From positions 310,001 through 374,000 of the forward strand of contig JACPOK010000016.1 in NCBI GenBank assembly GCA_016191525.1: 64,000 bases of DNA. The letters run 5' to 3'. A model generated the notes under the pieces. That model saw only the letters and a list, made by a program, of their open reading frames with translations, was not told the origin of the DNA and searched no databases. The translations under genes and the position numbers were made by a program. Below are positions 32,965-42,486 of this stretch, piece after piece (position 1 is the stretch's first letter; each line of letters begins with the position of its first letter). Source of the stretch: Burkholderiales bacterium. GTDB lineage: Bacteria; Pseudomonadota; Gammaproteobacteria; Burkholderiales; Burkholderiaceae_C.

Positions 32965-35375
32965 ACGCCGTGCTGAAACCCGAACGCGATTCTGAGCAGG
33001 CGTTCTTCAATTCGCAGATGCTCCCGCCCGAGAAGCGGGGAGTTTCGTTCGAGGCGCTTTTCTACCGGCAGCTGCAGCAGGTGTCGACGCGCATCCATGA
33101 GACCGAGAACATCGACCAGATCATGCTCGAGGCTAGCCAGGACATCTGCAAGCTGTTCAACGCCGACCGCCTGACCCTATATGCCATCAGCGAGGACGGC
33201 GGCTCAATTGTTTCCAAGGTCAAGACGGGCCTGAACGCCAGCAGCGACCTGAAGCTGCCGATCGGCGTGCAGAGCATCGCCGGCTATGTGGCATTCACCA
33301 AGCAGATGGTCAATATCGCGGATGTGTACGATGACGAAGCGCTCAAGCGCATCCATCCGACGCTGAGTTTTCTCAAGCAGGTTGACAAGCGGTCGGGCTA
33401 CCGGACCAAGCAGATGCTCGTTGTGCCGATCATGGACGGCGAGAACCTGCACGGCGTGCTGCAGGTCATCAACAACAAGAGCGACCAGCCGTTCGGCGAC
33501 CTGGAAGTCGAGGGCGCTTCGCAGCTGTGCAAGACGCTGGCCACCGCAATCCGCCAGCGGATGCAGAAGGCCGAAGACAGCCAGCGCCGCAAGGCCACCA
33601 AGTACGACGGCCTGATTGCCGACGGCGTGATGACGGCGCAAGAGCTGCAGCAATGCGTGCAGAAGGCGCGAGAGGAAGCCAAGCCCGTCGAGCACATGCT
33701 GATGGCGCAATACCAGATACGGCCGGCGCAGATCGGGCCATCCATCGGCAAGTTCTTCGGCGTACCGTATGAGCCATTCAACCCCGGGCGCATCCGTGTC
33801 GAGGCGCTGCAAGGCCCACTCAAGAGGGAGTTTGTCGAGGAGCAGGGCTGGATACCGCTGGAAGAGACGCCCGACGGGCTCATGGTGATGTGCCTCGATC
33901 CCGAGGCCGTGCGCGGTGCGCGCATCGTTCCGCAGGTGTTTCCCAGGTTCGCCAAGTTTGCCTATCGGGTGACGACCCAGACCGAATTCGAGGAAACGCT
34001 GGCGCAGCTCTATGGCGCGGGCGAAGGTGCATCGATCGACGAGATGCTCGCCGACCTCAGCGCACCGACGGACGACGACGGTGGCGGCGGCGAGGACTCT
34101 TCCCTCGAATCTGCGGCGGCGGACAACGAGCTGGTGAAGTTCGTGAACAAGGTCATCGTCGATGCCTACAACCAGAAGGTGTCCGACATCCATATCGAGC
34201 CACTTCCCGGCAAGGCCAAGACGGGCATACGCTTCCGCATCGACGGCAGCCTGCAGCCCTATGTGGAAGTGCCCGCACATTTCCGCCAGGCAATGGTGAC
34301 CCGGCTAAAGATCATGTGCGACCTGGACATCTCCGAAAAGCGCAAGCCGCAGGACGGCAAGATCAAGTTCAAGAAATTCGGCCCGCTCGACATCGAACTG
34401 CGGGTGGCCACTATTCCTTCCTCGGGCGGTGTCGAGGACGTGGTGATGCGTATCCTGGCCGCGGGCGAGCCGATTCCGCTGGAAAAACTGGGGCTCACGC
34501 CGCACAACAGGGAGCGCGTCGAGAAGACGGTCAGCAAGCCCTATGGTCTTTTCTATGTTTGCGGGCCTACGGGCTCAGGCAAGACGACCACGCTGCATTC
34601 GATCCTGAAGTTCCTGAACACGCCGGACACCAAGATCTGGACCGCAGAAGATCCGGTTGAAATCACCCAAAAAGGTTTGCGGCAAGTCCAAATCAACAAG
34701 AAGGCCGGCATCGACTTTGCCCTCGTGATGCGGGCTTTCCTGCGGGCCGACCCGGACATCATCATGGTGGGCGAGTCGCGCGACAAGGAAACGGTTTCCA
34801 TGGGCGTTGAAGCGTCGCTCACGGGCCACCTGGTGTTCTCGACGCTGCACACCAATTCGGCGCCTGAATCGATTACGCGGTTGCTCGACATGGGAATGGA
34901 CCCTTTCAATTTCGCCGACGCGCTGCTTGGGATCCTTGCACAACGGTTGGCCAAGAAGCTGTGTGACTGCAAATCCGAATACACACCGGATGCTGAAGAA
35001 ATCAAAACATTCGTGGCCGAATATGCCGAGGAATTACGGCACTCTTCGGCCTGGAAGGCCGACTATGCGGGCGAGGCCAAAAAGCTGTACGAGAGCTGGG
35101 TCAAGCTTTACGGACACGACGGCAAACTGAAGTTCTACAAGGCTGCGGGCTGCGACAAGTGCAACAAGACCGGCTACAAGGGCCGGATTGGCCTGCATGA
35201 ACTCCTGATTGCCGACGATACGGTCAAAAAGCTGATCCAGGAGCGGGCGCGGGTGGCCGATCTGTTCGCCGCCTCCGTCGAAACCGGCATGCGCACACTG
35301 AAGATGGACGGCATGGAAAAAATCATGCTGGGGATGACCGACTTGAAGCAAGTTCGGTCGGTGTGCATCAAATAG
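32961..35375 (+). CDS. GAF-domain PilB/GspE-type secretion/pilus assembly ATPase
   Basis: 804 residues. An N-terminal GAF domain (~35-190), then a GspE/MshE N-domain (~210-350, with GKFFGVPYEPF), then the hexameric ATPase core: Walker A GPTGSGKTTTLHS near residue 535, the Asp-box LRADPDIIMVGESRDKET, and the His-box GHLVFSTLHTNSAPES. The Walker-B-adjacent motif reads GESRD where most PilB/GspE have GE[IM]RD. A tetra-cysteine zinc site is seen (LCDCK and CDKCNKTGYKGR). PilB does not normally carry a GAF domain; GAF domains often bind cyclic nucleotides, and the genes directly before make and degrade them. GTG start. Followed by a pilin gene. Confidence 0.92.
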   Translation: MNAVLKPERDSEQAFFNSQMLPPEKRGVSFEALFYRQLQQVSTRIHETENIDQIMLEASQDICKLFNADRLTLYAISEDGGSIVSKVKTGLNASSDLKLPIGVQSIAGYVAFTKQMVNIADVYDDEALKRIHPTLSFLKQVDKRSGYRTKQMLVVPIMDGENLHGVLQVINNKSDQPFGDLEVEGASQLCKTLATAIRQRMQKAEDSQRRKATKYDGLIADGVMTAQELQQCVQKAREEAKPVEHMLMAQYQIRPAQIGPSIGKFFGVPYEPFNPGRIRVEALQGPLKREFVEEQGWIPLEETPDGLMVMCLDPEAVRGARIVPQVFPRFAKFAYRVTTQTEFEETLAQLYGAGEGASIDEMLADLSAPTDDDGGGGEDSSLESAAADNELVKFVNKVIVDAYNQKVSDIHIEPLPGKAKTGIRFRIDGSLQPYVEVPAHFRQAMVTRLKIMCDLDISEKRKPQDGKIKFKKFGPLDIELRVATIPSSGGVEDVVMRILAAGEPIPLEKLGLTPHNRERVEKTVSKPYGLFYVCGPTGSGKTTTLHSILKFLNTPDTKIWTAEDPVEITQKGLRQVQINKKAGIDFALVMRAFLRADPDIIMVGESRDKETVSMGVEASLTGHLVFSTLHTNSAPESITRLLDMGMDPFNFADALLGILAQRLAKKLCDCKSEYTPDAEEIKTFVAEYAEELRHSSAWKADYAGEAKKLYESWVKLYGHDGKLKFYKAAGCDKCNKTGYKGRIGLHELLIADDTVKKLIQERARVADLFAASVETGMRTLKMDGMEKIMLGMTDLKQVRSVCIK

Positions 35376-35463
35376 CGCCCAAGCCTCTGACAAAAATGTT
35401 CTGTTTTTCGCCCCGGGAGGTTGCAAGCTGTTCCCGGCGTGCGGTTTTGCGCATCTGCCTGCG

Positions 35464-35479
35464 TGGCATGGCAATTGCT
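35464..35479 (+). promoter_or_regulatory. Sigma-54 (-24/-12) promoter of the pilin gene
   Basis: TGGCATG-GCAA-TTGCT matches the RpoN consensus TGGCAYR-N4-TTGCW at every fixed base. The start site would be about 35490, giving a ~25-base leader with CCGGAGG before the ATG. PilS/PilR-type activation is the usual mode for pilA; those genes are not in the window. Confidence 0.85.
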
Positions 35480-35515
35480 GAAGTGTTAGTTCTTCAATCA
35501 ATCCCGGAGGTTTAA

Positions 35516-35971
<456 letters not shown>

Positions 35972-35992
35972 GCACTGTCAGTTTCAATGAAT

Positions 35993-36022
35993 CCGGCAGC
36001 ACTTGTGCTGCCGGTTTTTTTT
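35993..36022 (+). terminator. Strong intrinsic terminator after pilA
   Basis: CCGGCAGCAC-TT-GTGCTGCCGG, a perfect 10-bp stem with a 2-base turn (loop probably opens to 4), followed by eight T. Confidence 0.9.
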
Positions 36023-36095
36023 GTGCTCCGCATTCTGAAAGCCTGTTGCATCCGGCGCCTGAACCCCCCGCGCCTTTTCTGAAATCAAAATCATC

Positions 36096-37853
36096 TTGAT
36101 CAAGAGACTGTTGCTCGCCAGCCTGATTTTTATTGCCGTGGCGCTGCCCTGGCAAATCAGCTACAACGCCCTGCCGGTCAGCAGCTACATCAATGAGCTG
36201 TTTGCCATTCTCGGATGGGGCGTATTGATCGTGATCGCGGGCTTGAAGTTGCCCGGCCCGCCAACCTGGTCGCGCTCCTTCATCCATCTCGGCCTGTTTT
36301 TCGGCTTGTTGGCCGCACTGGTATTGATCCAGGGACTGACTGGCTTCGCAAGACTCTGGAGCGTTTGCCTGCTCTGGCTCTATTTCCTGGCCGGCGCCTT
36401 CCTTTGCGCCTGCGTGGGCTACCAGCTCGCTTTCAGCGACCGATGTGAATACATCGTCGATGTTTTCTCGGTTTGCTGGGTTCTGGGAGGCTTGCTGAGT
36501 GTCGCCGCTGAATTGAGCCAGTACTTCCAGCTGGATGTCAGCTGGTATGTCGTCGCACCGCTCAGCCAGCTTGGCCGGATCTACGGAAACATCCGCCAGC
36601 CCAACCATCTTGCCACCTTGCTGACGCTGGCGCTGGTGTGCGCCGCCTGGCTGTACGGCAGGCGCAGGCTCGGGCTGGCCGTGGCCGTGCCGCTATTGAT
36701 GATGCTGGCCATCGGCGTGGTGCTGAGCAGCTCGCGCACGGGGATGCTGATCATGGGGGTGCTGGCGCTTCTGGCGTCCGCGTGGGGAGGCGCAAGGGAA
36801 CGCATTGCGGTGGTGGCTGGCCTGCTGGGATGCGCGGGCTTGTTTATCCTTCTGTCCACCCTTGATTCGGCGGGCGTGTTCAGTTACTTCGGCGCCGAGC
36901 GGCTCGCCACCAACCTCGCGCGACCCAGCGATGCCAGTGGATCGCGATTTGACCTGTGGGCCAACACTCTCTATCTGATCAAGGAAAACTGGCTGTGGGG
37001 CGCGGGGGTGCAGCAGTTCCAGTTTCTTTACCTCCTGTCGGACATCCCCATTCCGACGGGCCTGTATACCAACGCCCATTCACTGCCCTTGCAGATCGCC
37101 GTCGAGTTTGGCCTGCCTGCGGCATGCGTGTTGTTCTACTGCCTGTTGGCCTCGTTCTGGAAAGCGCGCAACGCGCTCGCTTCGGACATCGGCCGCTGGT
37201 GTCTCGCAGCGATGCTGGCCATGCTTGTCCACAGCTTGTTCGAATTCCCGTTGTGGTATGCCTACTTTCTTTTCCCCTTCGCTTTTTTCTGGGGCCTGTT
37301 TGCCGGGCGGGGCGCGTCGCCCCAGCTACTTCCCGCGGATGGAGCGGAGCAGCGATCCCCCGAAGGACCCCGTCAGTTGAAATGGCTGGCGCTGGGCGGC
37401 GTAGTCATGGTCTCCGTGGTGCTGACCAGCGTGACGCACTACCTGAGCCTTGCGGCCATCTACGCCCCGGGCGGCTTGAAGGACACTTTCAGCCAGCGCA
37501 TGGAAACCGCCGACCGGGGCTTTTTCTACAGGCACTGGATCGTGTTCACGGCGCTGAATTCCTACGCCATTCCCAACGCGGAAAGGTCAAGGCAGCTCGT
37601 CGGCCTGTTCGACCAGAACGCGCGCTTCTTCATGAATGAAGAGTACCTGCTGCGGTACGCCATCGTGCTGACGCACACGGGGCAGCTCGAACGTGCGAAG
37701 CGCGTCGCCAACGCGCTGGGCACCCAGCGCACGCCGAGCATTTTCGCCCTGAAGGTGTACTGCGACGCACAGAAAGATCCTGCGTTCCAGGCCCTGTCGG
37801 CCTATATATCCAACCCCTATACACCCGCAGTCCAGCCGAGTGACTTCCCCTAG
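36096..37853 (+). CDS. PglL/TfpO-type O-oligosaccharyltransferase (Wzy_C family), probable pilin glycosylation
   Basis: 585 residues, about 12 TM helices, then a soluble C-terminal part (~450-585). The Wzy/ligase core shows NIRQPNHLATLL, SSSRTG, and the periplasmic loop with NAHSLPLQIAVEFGLPA, plus HSLFEFPLWYAYF; this arrangement is that of PglL/TfpO enzymes that move a lipid-linked glycan onto pilin. Immediate neighbour of pilA on the same strand, though behind the terminator. TTG start at 36096. The sequence cannot exclude WaaL or Wzy activity, but the pilin neighbour argues for protein glycosylation. Confidence 0.85.
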   Translation: MIKRLLLASLIFIAVALPWQISYNALPVSSYINELFAILGWGVLIVIAGLKLPGPPTWSRSFIHLGLFFGLLAALVLIQGLTGFARLWSVCLLWLYFLAGAFLCACVGYQLAFSDRCEYIVDVFSVCWVLGGLLSVAAELSQYFQLDVSWYVVAPLSQLGRIYGNIRQPNHLATLLTLALVCAAWLYGRRRLGLAVAVPLLMMLAIGVVLSSSRTGMLIMGVLALLASAWGGARERIAVVAGLLGCAGLFILLSTLDSAGVFSYFGAERLATNLARPSDASGSRFDLWANTLYLIKENWLWGAGVQQFQFLYLLSDIPIPTGLYTNAHSLPLQIAVEFGLPAACVLFYCLLASFWKARNALASDIGRWCLAAMLAMLVHSLFEFPLWYAYFLFPFAFFWGLFAGRGASPQLLPADGAEQRSPEGPRQLKWLALGGVVMVSVVLTSVTHYLSLAAIYAPGGLKDTFSQRMETADRGFFYRHWIVFTALNSYAIPNAERSRQLVGLFDQNARFFMNEEYLLRYAIVLTHTGQLERAKRVANALGTQRTPSIFALKVYCDAQKDPAFQALSAYISNPYTPAVQPSDFP

Positions 37854-37857
37854 CCGA

Positions 37858-39324
37858 ATGAGCGGCACGCCTGGTGCCCGCGAGGTGGCGGTGTTCGCGT
37901 GCATCGCCCTGCCATGGCTCAACCCATTCGCCCAGGGCCCCTCGGCAGCTGCACAGCCGCTGCTGGTTTGCTGGCTGTTCGCCAGTGCGCTCCTGCTCCT
38001 GTGGCGCCGTGGCGATGCGAATGTCGCCGCATGGGCCTGGCTTGTTGCGGGGCTGGCAAGCGCCGGCATCGGGCTGTGCCAATACTTTGGCGTCGAGGAA
38101 TTCTTCCAGCCCTGGATGAACCAGGCGCCGGCCGGGGAGGCCTTCGCCAACCTTCGCCAGCGCAACCAGTTCGCCTCGCTCACGGCCATCGGCGCCATTG
38201 CCGTCCTGCGGCTGCTATCGGCGTCCCGGTTGTCCCTGCGGTGGGCGATGGCGGCCATGCTGGTCCTGGCCGCCGGCAACGCGGCCTCTGCCTCGCGCAC
38301 CGGCTTTCTCCAGCTGGTACTGATCACTGCGCTGACCATCTTCTGGGGCCGCGCCAATCCGTCCTCCGCGAAAGCCGTGCGCGTGTGCGGCCTCGCGCTG
38401 GCGGCCTATCTCGTCGCGGCACTGGCGCTGCCGTGGCTTCAGGAATGGGTATCGGGGATGACCGGCAACAGCGCATTCCTGCGCATGCGGCAGGAACTGG
38501 GTTGCAGCAGCCGCACGGTGCTGTGGTCCAACGTGCTGCACCTGATCGCCCAGAGGCCGCTTTCCGGCTGGGGCTGGGGCGAGCTTGATTTCGCCCACTA
38601 CATCACGCTCTACCCCGGCGCGCGTTTTTGCGACATTCTGGACAACGCGCACAACCTGCCCTTGCAGCTGGCGGTTGAATTGGGCATCCCATTCGCCCTG
38701 CTGGCTTGCGGTGCGCTGGCCTGGGCGGCACTGCGCGCTGCGCCCTGGCGCGACACCGACCCTACCCGGCAGATGGCCTGGGCCATCCTCGCCGTGATCC
38801 TGTTGCACAGCATGGTCGAATACCCGCTCTGGTATGGACCGTTCCAGACGGCCGCCTGCCTGTGCATCGCCATGCTGTGGCCGGCGGCCGCAGGAAGCCA
38901 GGAGCCGGTGCCGGCGCGGCTCCTGCTTGCGCGAGTCCTGCTTGCAGCCGCCTGTGCCGGTGCGGTGGCATTCGCGCTGTGGGACTACAACCGCGTGACC
39001 CAGCTCTACCTGGCTCCCGCCAGCCGCGATGCTGCCTACCGGGAGAACACGCTTGAGAAAGTGGGCGGCTCGCCGCTGTTCCAGGACCAGGCCCGGTTCG
39101 CCGAGCTGACAACTACGCCGCTCACGCCGGCCAACGCGGCGCTGCAGCATGCGCAGGCCAGCGCACTGCTGCACTTTTCGCCGGAACCCAGGATCGTGGA
39201 AAGGGTGATCGAAAGCGCGACCCTGCTGCACCTGGATGACGAGGCGGTGCAGCATCTCGCGCGCTACCGCGCCGCATTTCCGCGCGAATACCAGCTGTGG
39301 TCCGGTTCGCAAACCGGGCGCTAA
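37858..39324 (+). CDS. Second PglL/Wzy-type O-antigen ligase / oligosaccharyltransferase
   Basis: 488 residues, ~10 TM helices, the same core as its neighbour (NLRQRNQFASL, ASRTGF, a loop with DNAHNLPLQLAVELGIPF, and HSMVEYPLWYGPF), clearly a paralogue. The start is uncertain: ATG at 37858 is used; GTG at 37840, overlapping the upstream stop, is as plausible, and no Shine-Dalgarno supports either. Two tandem enzymes could use different glycans or acceptor sites, or one may be a Wzy polymerase feeding the other (inference). Confidence 0.85.
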   Translation: MSGTPGAREVAVFACIALPWLNPFAQGPSAAAQPLLVCWLFASALLLLWRRGDANVAAWAWLVAGLASAGIGLCQYFGVEEFFQPWMNQAPAGEAFANLRQRNQFASLTAIGAIAVLRLLSASRLSLRWAMAAMLVLAAGNAASASRTGFLQLVLITALTIFWGRANPSSAKAVRVCGLALAAYLVAALALPWLQEWVSGMTGNSAFLRMRQELGCSSRTVLWSNVLHLIAQRPLSGWGWGELDFAHYITLYPGARFCDILDNAHNLPLQLAVELGIPFALLACGALAWAALRAAPWRDTDPTRQMAWAILAVILLHSMVEYPLWYGPFQTAACLCIAMLWPAAAGSQEPVPARLLLARVLLAAACAGAVAFALWDYNRVTQLYLAPASRDAAYRENTLEKVGGSPLFQDQARFAELTTTPLTPANAALQHAQASALLHFSPEPRIVERVIESATLLHLDDEAVQHLARYRAAFPREYQLWSGSQTGR

Positions 39325-39326
39325 CC

Positions 39327-39809
39327 TCAGGGCTTGACGAAGCTGCCTGACTTGCCGCCGCGCTTTTCAAGCAGGCAGACACCGTGGATGCTCATGCCCC
39401 GGTCCACCGCCTTGCACATGTCATAGATGGTGAGCAACGCCACCTGCACGGCGGTGAGGGCTTCCATTTCAACGCCCGTGGGCCCGACGGTTTCCACCGT
39501 CGCGGTGCAATGGACTGCGGGTGGCTGTGCGGCGCCGTCCGCGTGAAACTCCACCGCCACACGCGTCAGCGCCAGGGGGTGGCAAAGGGGGATCAGGTCA
39601 CTGGTCTTCTTGGCCGCCTGGATGCCGGCGATCCGCGCGATCCCCAGCACGTCGCCCTTCTTCGCCGTGCCGGCCTCGATCAGTGCGAGTGTCGGCGCCA
39701 GCATATCGATGCGCCCGGTGGCCACCGCGACCCGGTGGGTGCTGGCCTTGCCGGCGACGTCCACCATGTGGGCGTTGCCCGCGACATCAAAATGCGTCAG
39801 CTCGGCCAT
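39327..39809 (-). CDS. moaC: Cyclic pyranopterin monophosphate synthase
   Basis: Molybdenum cofactor synthesis, second enzyme, 160 residues. Seen: [18 protein letters not shown] at the start, [34 protein letters not shown] with [14 protein letters not shown], and KRGGKSG at the end, all family hallmarks including the His and Lys of the active site. It stands alone and interrupts the pilus-related genes on the opposite strand. Confidence 0.97.
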   Translation of the reverse strand: MAELTHFDVAGNAHMVDVAGKASTHRVAVATGRIDMLAPTLALIEAGTAKKGDVLGIARIAGIQAAKKTSDLIPLCHPLALTRVAVEFHADGAAQPPAVHCTATVETVGPTGVEMEALTAVQVALLTIYDMCKAVDRGMSIHGVCLLEKRGGKSGSFVKP

Positions 39810-39871
39810 CTGGGAAAATCCGGCTAGATTCCATTTACAGAACGTTTAACTCCTGGGGGCATCATACGACC

Positions 39872-40630
39872 ATGATCAACTGGAAAGAACGCATCCGGGC
39901 GGCCGCCATACACCTGGGCATCAGCCTTGCCGTCGCCGCACTGGCCGCGCTGCTGGTCTTCGGCGTGTGGTATCCCTACCCCTACCGCGACACGTCCGGC
40001 GGGCGCGAACTGTTCTTCATCGTCGTGACGGTCGACGTCATCCTGGGCCCGCTGATCACACTCGCGGTTTTCGACCGCGCGAAAACCTGGCGCCTTCTGC
40101 GGCGGGACCTTGCCGTCATCGGCCTCATCCAGCTTGCCGCGCTGGGCTATGGCTTGTGGACCGTGTTCGTCGCCCGGCCGGTTCACCTGGTGTTCGAAAT
40201 CGACCGCTTTCGCGTGGTTCATGAAATCGAGGTGCCGGACACGCTCCTGCCCCAGAAGCCGCCCGGCATCGAGGCGTTTCCCATGCTGGGCCCCACGCTT
40301 TTGTCGGTGCGGCAGTTCAAGAGCAGCAACGAGAGCATGGACGCCACGCTCGCCGCGGTCAATGGCATGGCGCTCGGCGCGCGGCCGGACCTGTGGCAGC
40401 CGTACGATGCCGCGCGCGCCGAAGTGCGCCTGGCGGCCAGGCCGGTCACGCAGCTCAAGTCGCGTTTTCCCGCCCGCGCAGCGGAGATTGACGCAGTGCT
40501 CGCGCGCATGGGGCGCAGCATCGATGCCGTGGCGTACCTTCCGATGATCGACCGCAAGAGTTTCTGGACCATTTTTGTGGATCCCGCCACTGGCGATGTC
40601 CTCGGCTTCATGCCGCTGGATCCCTATTAA
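39872..40630 (+). CDS. TfpX/TfpZ-family type IV pilin accessory protein
   Basis: 252 residues with two or three N-terminal TM helices (residues ~12-120) and a periplasmic domain. It has the family layout MINWKERIRAAAIHLGISL, LVFGVWYPYPYRDTSGG, VDVILGPLITLAVFDRAK and IGLIQLAALGYG. TfpX/TfpZ proteins sit next to pilin genes in Pseudomonas and beta-proteobacteria and affect pilin assembly or allele-specific pilus display. Two genes away from pilA here, separated only by glycosyltransferases and moaC. Confidence 0.88.
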   Translation: MINWKERIRAAAIHLGISLAVAALAALLVFGVWYPYPYRDTSGGRELFFIVVTVDVILGPLITLAVFDRAKTWRLLRRDLAVIGLIQLAALGYGLWTVFVARPVHLVFEIDRFRVVHEIEVPDTLLPQKPPGIEAFPMLGPTLLSVRQFKSSNESMDATLAAVNGMALGARPDLWQPYDAARAEVRLAARPVTQLKSRFPARAAEIDAVLARMGRSIDAVAYLPMIDRKSFWTIFVDPATGDVLGFMPLDPY

Positions 40631-40645
40631 ACGTACGAGCAGAAA

Positions 40646-42145
40646 ATGCCACCAGCCCGCTCCAGACATGCTTTGGCAGCTATCGTTTTGGTAGCAACTG
40701 TGGGTTGGGCGCCGACACCCGCGCCCGCCCAGCTGCCCAGCCTGGGCGAGGGCAGCGACATGAATGTGAGCGCCGAGCGCAAGCTTGGCGAGAAGATCGC
40801 GCGCGAGCTGTACCGCGACCCCGACTACATCGACGATCCCATCCTTTCCGAATACGTCTCCAGCATCTGGCAGCCCCTGCTCGCGGCCGCGCGCGCGCGC
40901 GGTGAACTGACTCCCGAGCTTGACGACCGCTTCGCCTGGGAGGTGATGCTTGGCAAGGACCGCAGCATCAACGCGTTCGCTTTGCCGGGCGGCTGGATGG
41001 GCCTGCATCTGGGGCTGATCAGCGTCACGGCCAACCGCGACGAACTGGCCTCGGTGCTGGCGCATGAGCTCAGCCACGTGACGCAGCGGCACATCTCGCG
41101 CATCGTCACGCAGCAGAACCGCCAGGCCCCCTGGGTGCTGGGCGCGATGATCCTGGGCGCACTGGCCATGAGCAAGAACCCGGAGGCCGGCAATGCCGTG
41201 ATCGCCGGAGGGCAGGCGCTGGCCGCGCAGGGGCAGCTGAATTTCTCGCGCGACATGGAGCGCGAAGCCGACCGCATTGGCTATGGCGTGATGACCCAGG
41301 CGGGCTTCGAGCCGCAGGGCTTCGTCACCATGTTCGACAAGCTGCACCAGGCCGCGCGGCTCAATGACAACGGCAGCTTTCCGTACCTGCGCACCCACCC
41401 CATGACGACCGAGCGCATCGCCGAGATGCAGTCGCGCCAGCAGCTCGGCGCGCGGGCACCGGTGCCGCCGGGCATGGAGCATGCCACCATGGCGGCGCGC
41501 TCACGGGTGCTGTCCAATCCCGGCGTGGATGGCCTGCGCGCTTATGTGGCGGAGGCTGATGCGCTGCAGGCCGCACCGGCCAATGCGCGCCAGGCGGGCG
41601 CCTTCTATGCGGCCGCGCTGGCCAGCGCGCGCCTGCGCGACCCGGCGGCCGCGGCACGCTGGCTGGTCCGGCTCACGGCTGCCACCAGCGGCGATGCGCG
41701 GGCTGCCCGGCAGGCCACGCTGCTGGCGGCCGAGCTCGCGCTGGGCGCGGGCGATGCGCGGCGCGCGGCGGTGCTGCTTGACCCCGGGGCGGCCCTGCGC
41801 CCCGAAGTGATGATGCTCTCGCAGGCGCAGATCCAGACCGGGCGGCCCGGCGACGCGGCGCAGCGCCTGCAGACCTGGGTGGCGCTGCATCCGAGGGACG
41901 CCGCTGCCTGGCAGCTGCTGGCGGGCGCGCATGCGGCGCATGGCCAGCCGCTGCGCGCCATCCGCGCCGAAGCGGAGGCCCAGGTGGCCCACATGGACTA
42001 TTCGGCCGCTGTGGACCGGTTCAGGGCGGCGCAGGACCTGGTGCGCAAGGGCGGCGCCGGCGGCGACCACGTCGAAGCGTCGATCATCGACACCCGCGCG
42101 CGCCAGGTCGAATCACTTCTTCGTGAACAGGGTCTCGAGCGCTGA
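40646..42145 (+). CDS. M48-family periplasmic metalloprotease with TPR tail (BepA-like)
   Basis: 499 residues with a ~28-residue signal peptide ending PAPAQ. Zinc protease motif with His140, Glu141, His144 (LAHELSHVTQRH) and the third ligand in MEREADRIGYGVM near residue 207; NAFALPGGWMGLHLGL before it. A TPR-like Ala-rich C-half (~310-490). This is the BepA/YfgC layout, involved in quality control of the LPS transporter LptD and outer-membrane proteins. The GCTATC-type repeat at 40679 lies inside the signal-peptide codons. Confidence 0.9.
   Translation: MPPARSRHALAAIVLVATVGWAPTPAPAQLPSLGEGSDMNVSAERKLGEKIARELYRDPDYIDDPILSEYVSSIWQPLLAAARARGELTPELDDRFAWEVMLGKDRSINAFALPGGWMGLHLGLISVTANRDELASVLAHELSHVTQRHISRIVTQQNRQAPWVLGAMILGALAMSKNPEAGNAVIAGGQALAAQGQLNFSRDMEREADRIGYGVMTQAGFEPQGFVTMFDKLHQAARLNDNGSFPYLRTHPMTTERIAEMQSRQQLGARAPVPPGMEHATMAARSRVLSNPGVDGLRAYVAEADALQAAPANARQAGAFYAAALASARLRDPAAAARWLVRLTAATSGDARAARQATLLAAELALGAGDARRAAVLLDPGAALRPEVMMLSQAQIQTGRPGDAAQRLQTWVALHPRDAAAWQLLAGAHAAHGQPLRAIRAEAEAQVAHMDYSAAVDRFRAAQDLVRKGGAGGDHVEASIIDTRARQVESLLREQGLER
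40679..40695 (+). repeat. GCTATC-type short repeat, copy B
   Basis: GCTATCGTTTTGGTAGC, a 4-bp-armed hairpin inside the signal-peptide codons of the M48 protease. 14 of 17 bases agree with the copy at 50647-50663. Confidence 0.35.
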
Positions 42146-42466
42146 CTCGATGACGATGCCCAGCACCGAATAGATCAGCGAGCCGATCAGCGCGGCAATG
42201 AAGCCGCGCACCTCGAAGCCTTGCAGCAGCGAGCCCGCGGCCCAGAACATCAAGGCGTTGATCACAAACAGGAACAGGCCGAGCGTGAGCACCGTGACCG
42301 GCAGGGTGAGGACGACAAGCACCGGCCGCACCACGGTGTTGAGCAGGCCGATCACAAAGGCGGCGATCAGCGCGGCCGTGAAGCTGCTGACCTGCACGCC
42401 GCTGTAGACGTACGCCACGAACAGCAGCGCTGCGGCGCTGAGCAGCCATTTAGCGAGGAGCTTCAT
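42113..42466 (-). CDS. Phage-holin-IV-like (YvlD/PF04020-type) small membrane protein
   Basis: 117 residues with four TM helices: KLLAKWLLSAAALLFVAYVY, SSFTAALIAAFVIGLLNTVV, LPVTVLTLGLFLFVINALMF and AALIGSLIYSVLGIVI. The motif GLLNTVVRPVLVVLTLPVTV is diagnostic of the family often labelled phage holin, though most members are chromosomal and of unknown role. Start ATG at 42466; an upstream in-frame ATG would add an arginine-rich junk extension. The 3' end overlaps the M48 gene by 33 bases, convergent. Confidence 0.85.
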   Translation of the reverse strand: MKLLAKWLLSAAALLFVAYVYSGVQVSSFTAALIAAFVIGLLNTVVRPVLVVLTLPVTVLTLGLFLFVINALMFWAAGSLLQGFEVRGFIAALIGSLIYSVLGIVIESALETLFTKK

Positions 42467-42486
42467 GGCCGCAAGAATAGCACCAG

